NCBI GenBank assembly: GCA_019247135.1
Contig: JAFAPL010000455.1
Span: 1-13,332, forward strand
Direction: 5' to 3'
DNA from: Chloroflexota bacterium
GTDB lineage: Bacteria; Chloroflexota; UBA6077; CF-72
DNA length: 13,332 nt
Of the stretch, positions 7,284 through 13,332 are shown piece after piece. Each line of letters opens with the position of its first letter. Positions within the stretch are counted from its first letter, which is position 1. The notes under the pieces are model-generated. The model was given only the letters and a program-made list of their open reading frames with translations, had not been told where the DNA came from and made no database searches. Position numbers and translations under genes: made by a program.

Positions 7284-7299
7284 TGTCTGACGATCGACA
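7284..7299. promoter_or_regulatory. Candidate GntR operator in the operon leader
   Basis: TGTC (7284-7287) and GACA (7296-7299) are inverted half-sites 8 bp apart, with a central CG dyad, located at about +11 to +26 of the predicted transcript. Repressors of the GntR/FadR group often bind short dyads overlapping or just after their own promoter. The half-sites are only 4 bp, so this is a suggestion based mainly on position. Confidence 0.25.
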
Positions 7300-7306
7300 G
7301 GCGTCT

Positions 7307-7999
7307 ATGGTTCTGCAGCGCCCCGAGACGCTCACCAACGCCGTCGTTCGCTGCATCAGCGACGCCATCCTGCGCGGCGAGTTTGCTCCTGGGCAGGCGT
7401 TGCCGGAAATGCACCTCGCCGATCGCATGGGCACCTCACGCAGTACGGTCCGCGAAGCTTCGCGCACGCTCGCCGAGCAAGGCCTGGTCGAGGTGTACCC
7501 ACATCGGGGTGTTTTCGTCGCTCAACTCAGCGCTCGTCGAGCGCGCGAGATCTTTACGCTGCGCGCGGAACTCGAGTCATACGCCGTCCGCCTGGCCGTC
7601 GAACGCGGGGCTTACACGTCGGATCAGCGACGGGAAAACGAGCGCGCGCTGATGCGACTCGAGGCCGCCGTCGCGGGCGGCGACGACTTCGAGGTCGCCG
7701 AGGCCGACATGCGGTTCCACGAAGTTCTGGCGCGCGCCTCCGATCATCGAGTATTGCTCGAAACGCTGGCCGGACTTCGTTTGCGCATGCGTCAGGCCAT
7801 CGTATTTACCAAACTTCTAGGCTCGGATATTGAAACGGAAACGGTCACCCATCGCCGGATTCTGGAGTCGGTCCACTCCGGCAACGCTCACCTCGCCGCG
7901 CGAGCCATCCACGACCACATCACCCAATCTGGCGAACTCCTGGTCGAGAAACTATCCGAAACCGAAGTTGGAGACGCAAAAAGAGGGGGATTGACATGA
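7307..7999 (+). CDS. GntR-family regulator, FadR subfamily with FCD domain
   Basis: A 230-residue repressor-type regulator expected to control the transport operon it heads in response to a small carboxylate or sugar-derived ligand. The N-terminal winged helix (about residues 8-75) shows SDAILRGEFAPGQALPEMHL and the recognition segment MGTSRSTVREASRTLAEQGL, with the wing YPHRGVFV. The C-terminal helical FCD domain carries the usual metal-ligand set: Asp134 and His138 (ADMRFHEVL), His182 (THRRILESV) and His204 (IHDHI). A TTG at 7283 would add eight residues, but I prefer the ATG at 7307: it leaves a normal leader after the predicted transcription start, and the family begins close to it. Its TGA overlaps the next ATG (ATGA at 7996-7999), so the regulator and binding protein are translationally coupled. 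Ligand unknown. Confidence 0.92.
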   Translation: MVLQRPETLTNAVVRCISDAILRGEFAPGQALPEMHLADRMGTSRSTVREASRTLAEQGLVEVYPHRGVFVAQLSARRAREIFTLRAELESYAVRLAVERGAYTSDQRRENERALMRLEAAVAGGDDFEVAEADMRFHEVLARASDHRVLLETLAGLRLRMRQAIVFTKLLGSDIETETVTHRRILESVHSGNAHLAARAIHDHITQSGELLVEKLSETEVGDAKRGGLT

Positions 8000-9399
8000 C
8001 CACCACCGTGAATCGTCGTGCAGCACTCAAAATGCTGGCAGCAGCTAGCGCACTTGGCCTGTCGACAGCGTGTTCAGCATCGTCTTCGAGCCCACCCGCA
8101 CCGGCGCCGACCGCCGCGCCCCAGCAGCCCGCGTCCGGCGCTGCAGCGACCACGGCGCCCGCTCCGGCTGCGCCCACAACCGCTCCGGCCGCCAGCGGCG
8201 GGACTACAGAGATCGTGCACTGGAGCTGGCTGACTGCCTCGGATGGCGAGGTGTGGCAGCAGATGATCGACAGCTTCAACGCTGCGAACAAGAATCTCCA
8301 CATTTCGCTGGAAGTGGTGCCCGACGACCAGTACGGCACCAAAGTGCTGTCAGCGGCCGCGACTGGCAATGCACCGGACTTTGGCTGGGGTACTGCCGGA
8401 CTCCGCGCGGACTGGGTCAAGAAGGGCGTCGTCGTACCCATCGACGACATCGTCAAGCAGGTTGGTCTCGACCTGACCGACTTCAACGACCTGCCGCTGC
8501 AGCGTGCCCAATACGGCGGCAAACTGGCCATGGTGCCGATGGATATCATGTGCTTGCAGGTTGAGCTCAATGTGGACCACGCTCAGGCGGCGGGGCTCGA
8601 CCCAAACAATCCGCCCCAGGACGGCGACACACTCCTGAGTTGGGCAGACAAGCTCACCCAGCGGTCCGGTGACACCGTCACTCGATCCGGCTGGCTCATG
8701 ACGGGTTCAGGCGTGCAATCGACCGTTGTGTGGGGTCTGGTCGCGAATCAGATGGGATTCAAACGAGCCAGCGACGATCTCAAGCAAGCAGCGGTGAATC
8801 CGGACGCTGGCAAACAGGCGGCGCAGTGGGTGCTCGACCTGTTCGACAAACGGAAGGTCTCCACCCGCGATGTGAGCGATCGCTACAAGGCGTTCGGCAC
8901 GGGCGACGCATCGATGTTTCTGACCGGCCCGTGGACGCTGAACGGCTACGTCCAACAAGGCTTGAACTTCATCACATTCCAGTTGCCCAAGATTGGCAAC
9001 GACCGTACAACGTACTTCGAGATGGGCGGACTGGAAATGTACGTCCAGAAGGACAAGGGGCGAATGGAGGCGACCGCTCAGGCGATCAAGTGGCTGTCCG
9101 ACAACAGCTTCCTGTGGACTACGAAAGGCCGCGGAGGCTCGCCTCGGAAGTCGATCCTCGCGCGTCCGGACTACAAGGACGCCGGCCATCCATGGAAAGT
9201 GCGCGGAGCGTTCATCGATGGGCTCCCGAACGCTGTCGTTGGTGAGATACCGGTCAGCGCCGGCGACGATTTCACTATCTACACTGGCGCTGGCTTCGCA
9301 TCGAAGACGATGGATGCGGTGTGGGCTGGCCAGAGCTCGATCGATCAGGCGATTGAAACGCTGGCGAAAAAGTGGCAGGAGGATCTGAACGCGGGGTAA
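7996..9399 (+). CDS. ABC transporter sugar-binding lipoprotein (family 1 solute-binding protein)
   Basis: A 467-residue extracytoplasmic binding protein that captures a carbohydrate ligand and delivers it to the two permeases encoded next. The N-terminus has a twin-arginine-like NRRAALKML, a hydrophobic stretch and a lipobox-like STAC with Cys26 as the probable lipidated residue. Residues 27-70 are a Ser/Pro/Ala/Thr linker that would tether it to the membrane. The mature domain begins at TTEIVHWSWLTASDGEVWQQ and shows family features: NAPDFGWGTAG, a hinge-like KGVVVPIDDIVKQ and FLTGPWTLNGYV, ending in a helix ETLAKKWQEDL. The ATG at 7996 follows a strong Shine-Dalgarno (agaggggga) and overlaps the regulator's stop. 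Permease 1 begins 3 bp after its stop. Closest in style to the oligosaccharide or glycerol-3-phosphate-type (MalE/UgpB) binding proteins; ligand cannot be told. Confidence 0.95.
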   Translation: MTTTVNRRAALKMLAAASALGLSTACSASSSSPPAPAPTAAPQQPASGAAATTAPAPAAPTTAPAASGGTTEIVHWSWLTASDGEVWQQMIDSFNAANKNLHISLEVVPDDQYGTKVLSAAATGNAPDFGWGTAGLRADWVKKGVVVPIDDIVKQVGLDLTDFNDLPLQRAQYGGKLAMVPMDIMCLQVELNVDHAQAAGLDPNNPPQDGDTLLSWADKLTQRSGDTVTRSGWLMTGSGVQSTVVWGLVANQMGFKRASDDLKQAAVNPDAGKQAAQWVLDLFDKRKVSTRDVSDRYKAFGTGDASMFLTGPWTLNGYVQQGLNFITFQLPKIGNDRTTYFEMGGLEMYVQKDKGRMEATAQAIKWLSDNSFLWTTKGRGGSPRKSILARPDYKDAGHPWKVRGAFIDGLPNAVVGEIPVSAGDDFTIYTGAGFASKTMDAVWAGQSSIDQAIETLAKKWQEDLNAG

Positions 9400-9402
9400 G
9401 CG

Positions 9403-10341
9403 ATGGACGTCGCAGCACGACCGCCGCTGAGCGGTTCACGCACTCCAGCCCTCGCGCGGTTACGGCGGGCAACCTGGAAGGGCGAGCGCATCGAATGGAG
9501 CGGGTACGTCTTTCTGCTGCCTTTCTTCGTTCCGTTCCTTGTCTTGACGGTCGGGGCAATCATTTTCGGCACGTTCGTCAGCTTTACCGATTGGGGAATC
9601 GTTGGCGACCCGAACTGGGTCGGCCTGGACAACTACGTCAAAGCGCTGTCGGATCCATGGGTACCGAAGATCTGGGGCAACACCCTCAAATACGGGTTGT
9701 TCGTCGCTCCAACCACGACCCTGGTCGCCCTTGGCTTCGCGCTGTACGTCAACCAGCGCTGGCCCGGACGAACGCTCGCGCGAACGGTCTTCTATGCGCC
9801 GAATGTCGTCTCGGTGACCGTCATTGGCCTGGTCTGGGTGTGGATGCTCGACACCCAGTTCGGCCTGGTGAATCAGTATCTCGGTGTCTTCGGTGTTCCC
9901 AATATTCCGTGGCTGACGAATCCGAGCTGGGCGCTGTTCGGAGTCGGCATCGCGTCCATCTGGTGGGACGCTGGTTTTGCAATGGTGGTTCTCCTGGCCG
10001 GACTGCAGGATATTCCGCAAGAGCTCCGCGAGGCTGCCGCGATTGACGGCGCCAATCGTCTGGGGGTCTTCTGGTACGTGGTCCTGCCACTGCTGCGCCC
10101 CGCGCTCAGTCTGGTAATTACGCTACAAGTGATCAATACACTCCGCGTGTTCAGTCAGATCTACATCATGACCAACGGCGGCCCGGCCGGGGCGTCAGCG
10201 TCCGTCATTCAGTACGTCTATGAAATTGGCTTCAGCAAGTATCAACTAGGATACGCCGCTTCGCTGTCGCTCATGCTGTTCGCCACGATACTCGTCGTCA
10301 CATTCGTCGAGCTGCGTGTGTTCCGGGAGCGCTCGTGGTAG
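9403..10341 (+). CDS. Sugar ABC transporter permease (MalF/UgpA type)
   Basis: A 312-residue inner-membrane permease of the MalFG (BPD_transp_1) family, half of the translocation pore for the ligand taken by the upstream lipoprotein. A basic cytoplasmic N-terminus (about 1-33) precedes a first helix from VFLLPFFVPFL (about 35-58); five more hydrophobic helices follow. A long periplasmic loop after the first helix carries SFTDWGIVGDP and VGLDNYVKALSDP, typical of UgpA-like members. The cytoplasmic EAA loop that contacts the ATPase is ELREAAAIDGANRL...LPLLRP (about 207-233). The ATG at 9403 follows gcgggg, 3 bp after the binding-protein stop. Its stop overlaps the next start by 7 bp. No ATPase gene is present in the operon seen here. 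Confidence 0.95.
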   Translation: MDVAARPPLSGSRTPALARLRRATWKGERIEWSGYVFLLPFFVPFLVLTVGAIIFGTFVSFTDWGIVGDPNWVGLDNYVKALSDPWVPKIWGNTLKYGLFVAPTTTLVALGFALYVNQRWPGRTLARTVFYAPNVVSVTVIGLVWVWMLDTQFGLVNQYLGVFGVPNIPWLTNPSWALFGVGIASIWWDAGFAMVVLLAGLQDIPQELREAAAIDGANRLGVFWYVVLPLLRPALSLVITLQVINTLRVFSQIYIMTNGGPAGASASVIQYVYEIGFSKYQLGYAASLSLMLFATILVVTFVELRVFRERSW

Positions 10342-11204
10342 TACGCGTGTTGCCGCGGCGGGGACTCGAGCGTCGCCCGTCGTGGCCCGTCGTCCTCATG
10401 TGGCTTGTCGGACTTGCTGTCGCGGTCGCGTGGGCAGCTCCGTTCATCTGGATGATCTCGACCTCCATCAAACCGGCCGGTGAAGTCATGACGCGCCAGG
10501 TGGAGTGGCTGCCGCGTCATGTGACATTCGACAACTATGCGAAAGTCCTGGAAAAGCCGGTGGTGCGTTGGCTGTTCAACAGCCTGGTCGTGTCCACGAC
10601 ATCGACGGCGGCCAGCCTGTTGACGGGAGCCATGGCCGGATATGCATTGGCCAGGATGCATTTTCCTGGCCGCAACATTTTCTTCTTCCTCGTGCTGGCC
10701 GCGCTGATGATCCCAACAGAAATGACTATCGTCCCGCTGTTCATCGGGGCACTCCGCGCCGGAATCGTAAACAACTACATCGCACTCGTTCTGCCCTCGC
10801 TGGCCAGCGTGCTGAGCGTCTACCTGTTCCGCCAGTTCTTCCTCACCCTTCCACGCGAGCTAGAGGACGCCGCCTTCATCGACGGCGCCGGGCGATTCCG
10901 CACATTCTTCCTGGTAGCGCTGCCGCTGGCGAAGCCGGCGGTCGTCGCAGGCGCGATCTTGCTGTTCACCACGTACTGGAACGCGTTCTTGTGGCCCCTA
11001 CTCATCGCCTTCAAGGACGAGATGAAAACGCTGCCGGTTGGCATGGCCGCGTTCGCGCCGATCACCGGGCAGCAGACTCAGATCCAGGGCTTTGCACCAG
11101 CCATGGCAGCAATGACAATTCTGACGCTGCCCAGCCTGGTGGTGTTTCTCATTCTGCAGCGCCACTTTATCGAAGGCGTCACCAGCGCCGGTCTCAAAGG
11201 CTGA
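10335..11204 (+). CDS. Sugar ABC transporter permease (MalG/UgpE type)
   Basis: A 289-residue inner-membrane permease, the second half of the pore. It begins with GTG at 10335, inside the last codons of permease 1 (7-bp overlap), as expected for translational coupling. A basic N-terminus leads into helix 1 (about 18-42), followed by the MalG-type loop MISTSIKPAGEV and NYAKVLEKPVVRWLFNSL. The EAA loop is ELEDAAFIDGAGRFRTFF, then LPLAKPA (about 175-202). The C-terminus ends LILQRHFIEGVTSAGLKG, the canonical ending of this family, where FxxGxxxGAxKG is common. Length is normal. A 17-bp gap with a strong Shine-Dalgarno separates it from the BNR gene. Confidence 0.95.
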   Translation: MVVRVLPRRGLERRPSWPVVLMWLVGLAVAVAWAAPFIWMISTSIKPAGEVMTRQVEWLPRHVTFDNYAKVLEKPVVRWLFNSLVVSTTSTAASLLTGAMAGYALARMHFPGRNIFFFLVLAALMIPTEMTIVPLFIGALRAGIVNNYIALVLPSLASVLSVYLFRQFFLTLPRELEDAAFIDGAGRFRTFFLVALPLAKPAVVAGAILLFTTYWNAFLWPLLIAFKDEMKTLPVGMAAFAPITGQQTQIQGFAPAMAAMTILTLPSLVVFLILQRHFIEGVTSAGLKG

Positions 11205-11221
11205 TCAGTCAAGGAGCGTCG

Positions 11222-12388
11222 ATGTATCGCATTGTCGATTTGCAGCGTGTGCACATGTACAGCGACCCCGACAATTTCTGTGCGGAAGTGTCGATGGCTA
11301 ATCTGGGCAATGGCGAGCTGGTCGGGCTATTTGCCCAGAATCGGGGCTTGTTCCACACCGATACTGGCACGCTGCTACTGGTCCGCTCATGTGACAACGG
11401 TTTGACCTGGGATCACGACTCCGCGGTGACTGTCCTGCGGGAAGAAGAGGACGCTGGCTGGAACATTGGCGCCATCGTCCGCTTGTCCGACGGAACCCTG
11501 CTCGTGCATGCCAATCGCTGGCGTTATCTCGACCACGGGCGCATTGACCGCAGGGGAATTTCGGAAATTGACGGGGTGTGGCTAACCCGTTCGACCGACA
11601 AGGGACTGACGTGGAGCGCGCCCACGCGGGTTAATTTCGCGCCGATGCGCAACGCGCGCGTGCGCGACGCCATCGTGGAGCTGCCGAACGGCGATTTGCT
11701 GATGCCGCTGCACGGATTTCGCTACCAGCGCACGCTGCCCGACATCTCCAGCTCCGAGCGCGAACGATCGTTCGTGCTCTGGTCACCCGATCAAGGCAGG
11801 CGCTGGCATTACTACGGGACAATGGCGTACGACCCGGCGGAGATCATTCACTATCACGAGCCGGGTCTTGTCCGTCTGCGCGATGGTCGGCTGTTGGCGT
11901 TGATGCGCACGCAACGTTGGCCCTCACCGTCGGATCCCGGCGAGCAGATGGGTCCACCCAGCGGCTACATCTTTACGGCCGTCTCGGAAGATGACGGGAT
12001 GTCGTGGAGCTGGCCGAAGAACACCCGGCTGTGGGGCTATCCCGTTGACGGGATCACGCTCCAGGACGGCTCCGTGCTCGCCGCCTATAGCTACCGCACC
12101 AAACCCATGGGCGTCCGTATTGCGATCTCGCCCGATGCGGAGCGCTGGTGCGAGGAGGACGTGTTCACGCTGGCGGAGTATGACCCGCGTACCGTGCGTC
12201 CATCCTTTCCGACGTGGGAGGGCGAGCCGTTCGACTCGATCGTGCAGCGCGGAATGCTGTGGCATACCGGTTATCCGAGCTCGATCCTGCTCGACGGCGG
12301 GCGCGTCTTTACCGGCTACCACCTCTTCAACGAGCAGGGCAGGCAATACGTGGAAGGAGCGATCTATGGCGTCGAACGCGACGACTGA
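11222..12388 (+). CDS. BNR/Asp-box repeat protein, sialidase-like beta-propeller
   Basis: A 388-residue protein with a predicted six-bladed sialidase-type beta-propeller. Four Asp boxes (S-x-D-x-G-x-x-W) are visible: SCDNGLTW 56-63, STDKGLTW 124-131, SPDQGRRW 188-195 and SEDDGMSW 255-262. The spacing of about 65 residues fits one per blade. The N-terminus has no signal peptide or lipobox, so it is probably cytoplasmic. The Arg-Ile-Pro motif of classical sialidases is not apparent near the N-terminus, so true sialidase activity is doubtful; the fold also serves other glycosidases, lyases and non-enzymes. The ATG at 11222 sits 5 bp after a perfect AAGGAG (11211-11216). The frame stays open 717 bp upstream inside permease 2, but that is a shadow. 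Operon position suggests it processes the imported glycan. Confidence 0.88.
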   Translation: MYRIVDLQRVHMYSDPDNFCAEVSMANLGNGELVGLFAQNRGLFHTDTGTLLLVRSCDNGLTWDHDSAVTVLREEEDAGWNIGAIVRLSDGTLLVHANRWRYLDHGRIDRRGISEIDGVWLTRSTDKGLTWSAPTRVNFAPMRNARVRDAIVELPNGDLLMPLHGFRYQRTLPDISSSERERSFVLWSPDQGRRWHYYGTMAYDPAEIIHYHEPGLVRLRDGRLLALMRTQRWPSPSDPGEQMGPPSGYIFTAVSEDDGMSWSWPKNTRLWGYPVDGITLQDGSVLAAYSYRTKPMGVRIAISPDAERWCEEDVFTLAEYDPRTVRPSFPTWEGEPFDSIVQRGMLWHTGYPSSILLDGGRVFTGYHLFNEQGRQYVEGAIYGVERDD

Positions 12389-13332
12389 GTTTCGCGTTCG
12401 CACGTATCAACCGTCGGATTTTTCCGCGCTCTATGCGCTGCTCAGTCGCTCTGGGCGGCTGATGACGCAAAGCGGGTTGCGCGAACATCTCGAGTCGCCG
12501 ATGTTGCAGGCGGTGTATGTCATTGATGGCGAGGGCCTGTCAGGCGTGCGCGATGTGCGCGTGACCGGCCGCGGCGACGAAGCGGATCCGATCTTCGAGT
12601 CTTCTGGAGCGCTTGCCGAAAGCGCGCCCACGGCTGCATTCGATGCGCTGCTCGAAGCGGCGCTCGCGTGTGCCGCGGATGTCGTTCGCAACCGTGGCGC
12701 CTCGCGCGGTGTGTTGCAGACCCGCTGTAGCGTCGTCGATTGGAAAACGCAAGCGGACCTGGAACGCAACAGGCTCGTGCGGGTGCGCGAGCTCTGGACG
12801 ATCGTCCGCCCGACCCTGGAGGATATTCCGGAGCCACGCGTCGCATCGGGCATCGAGCTCCGTCCGTACCGCATGGGAGACGAAGCAGCATGGGTCGAGG
12901 CTTTCAACGAAGCTTTTGCGGACCATTTCGGCGGCTGGATGGGGATGCCCTTACCCGTCTGGCACCGCTACGTTGCGAGTCCGGTATTCAAGCCGGATAT
13001 ATCGCTGGTCGCCTGGGACGGCGAACGCATCGCGGGCTTCGGTCATTTTCGGATTGACGATGAGCTCAATCAACTGCGCAAGCAGCAAGTGGGCACCATG
13101 CGGTACATCGGAGTGCGGCCGGCGTGGCGGCGGCTCGGGCTTGCGCGGGCGTTGACGCGGGCCGGGCTGCTCGGTCTGCGGCGCCACGGTATGCAGGCGT
13201 GCGTATCTGGCGTGGATGGCACGAATGTGACTGGCGCGCACCTGCTGTACCTGCAAGAAGGATTCGAGGTGAGCGACCGCGAGTACCTGTACCGCATGAC
13301 GCTCACGAACCCGCCCGGCGGAACGCACGTCG
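12366..13332 (+). CDS. Tandem GNAT-domain acetyltransferase, 3' partial
   Basis: At least 322 codons starting with ATG at 12366, six bases after an excellent Shine-Dalgarno (GGAAGGAG, 12352-12359), and running open to the right edge. The start lies 23 bp inside the BNR gene, so translation is probably coupled. The N-terminal half (about 8-160: FRVRTYQPSDFSALYALLSR, then a degenerate region with TRCSVVDWKTQADLERNRLV) resembles a GNAT domain lacking a clear acetyl-CoA loop. The C-terminal half restarts with IELRPYRMGDEAAWVEAFNE and keeps the core: YIGVRPAWRRLGLARALTRA, with RRLGLA (255-260) matching Q/R-x-x-G-x-G/A, then NVTGAHLLYLQEGFEV. Two-domain GNATs with one decayed half include MshD-like proteins. 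The missing end should be short, since the GF-EV and YRM segments are normally close to the C-terminus. Substrate unknown; operon position suggests an amino-sugar or a derivative. Confidence 0.85.
   Translation, partial: MASNATTEFRVRTYQPSDFSALYALLSRSGRLMTQSGLREHLESPMLQAVYVIDGEGLSGVRDVRVTGRGDEADPIFESSGALAESAPTAAFDALLEAALACAADVVRNRGASRGVLQTRCSVVDWKTQADLERNRLVRVRELWTIVRPTLEDIPEPRVASGIELRPYRMGDEAAWVEAFNEAFADHFGGWMGMPLPVWHRYVASPVFKPDISLVAWDGERIAGFGHFRIDDELNQLRKQQVGTMRYIGVRPAWRRLGLARALTRAGLLGLRRHGMQACVSGVDGTNVTGAHLLYLQEGFEVSDREYLYRMTLTNPPGGTHV

Noticed and set aside
7283..7306. TTG start for the GntR regulator at 7283
   Set aside because: It would lie only about 9 nt after the predicted transcription start, and the added eight residues are not family-like. 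The ATG at 7307 is preferred, though not proven.
10505..11221. Open frame extending the BNR gene 239 codons upstream (a 627-residue reading)
   Set aside because: It overlaps permease 2 in another frame, has no family-like sequence, and the ATG at 11222 has a perfect Shine-Dalgarno. It is a shadow caused by high GC content.
11222..12388. Naming the BNR protein a true exo-alpha-sialidase
   Set aside because: Asp boxes define the fold, not the activity; the Arg-Ile-Pro motif and catalytic set could not be identified.
12613..13155. 180-codon plus-strand open frame at the right end
   Set aside because: Out-of-frame with the GNAT gene starting at 12366, which carries recognisable motifs; this one has none.

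Overview
The window is a GC-rich bacterial chromosome segment, most likely from a member of the Chloroflexota. This placement is an inference from gene style: a very large LuxR-type regulator with an N-terminal module that I associate with Ktedonobacteria and relatives, a Tat-type sugar-binding lipoprotein with a long Pro/Ala/Thr linker, and overall codon use. No rRNA or other marker gene is present, so it stays tentative.

Layout. (1) 1-2446, plus strand: the end of an envelope glycan cluster, with an O-antigen ligase/polymerase-type membrane protein (cut by the left edge) followed 12 bp later by a GT4-type glycosyltransferase. (2) 2460-3519, plus strand: a GNAT acetyltransferase of the ArsN1/phosphinothricin acetyltransferase type, then a small GYD-domain protein with its own well-formed sigma70-like promoter. 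(3) 3729-6467, minus strand: one 912-codon STAND ATPase/TPR/LuxR transcription regulator, convergent with the GYD gene. (4) 6468-7306: about 840 bp without a convincing intact gene. It holds a decayed collagen-like Gly-X-Y fragment, a second possible coding remnant, a perfect 8-bp stem-loop and, at its right end, a promoter. (5) 7307 to the right edge, plus strand: a tightly packed operon of GntR/FCD regulator, sugar-binding lipoprotein, two ABC permeases, a BNR/Asp-box (sialidase-fold) protein and a tandem-GNAT protein cut by the right edge.

The last block is the main system. Four of its junctions overlap or nearly overlap (gntR/binding protein ATGA; binding protein/permease 1 separated by 3 bp; permease 1/permease 2 overlapping by 7 bp; BNR gene/GNAT gene overlapping by 23 bp), and permease 2/BNR are 17 bp apart behind a strong Shine-Dalgarno. 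It reads as a self-regulated uptake and processing unit for a glycan-derived ligand. The binding protein captures the substrate, the two permeases import it with an ATPase encoded elsewhere, and the BNR protein, which has no visible export signal, probably acts on it in the cytoplasm. The substrate cannot be read from the sequence. The BNR protein has four Asp boxes but no recognisable sialidase Arg-Ile-Pro motif, so calling it a sialidase would over-reach. The final gene starts inside the BNR gene and has no stop codon in the window, so an ORF finder that requires a stop would miss it.
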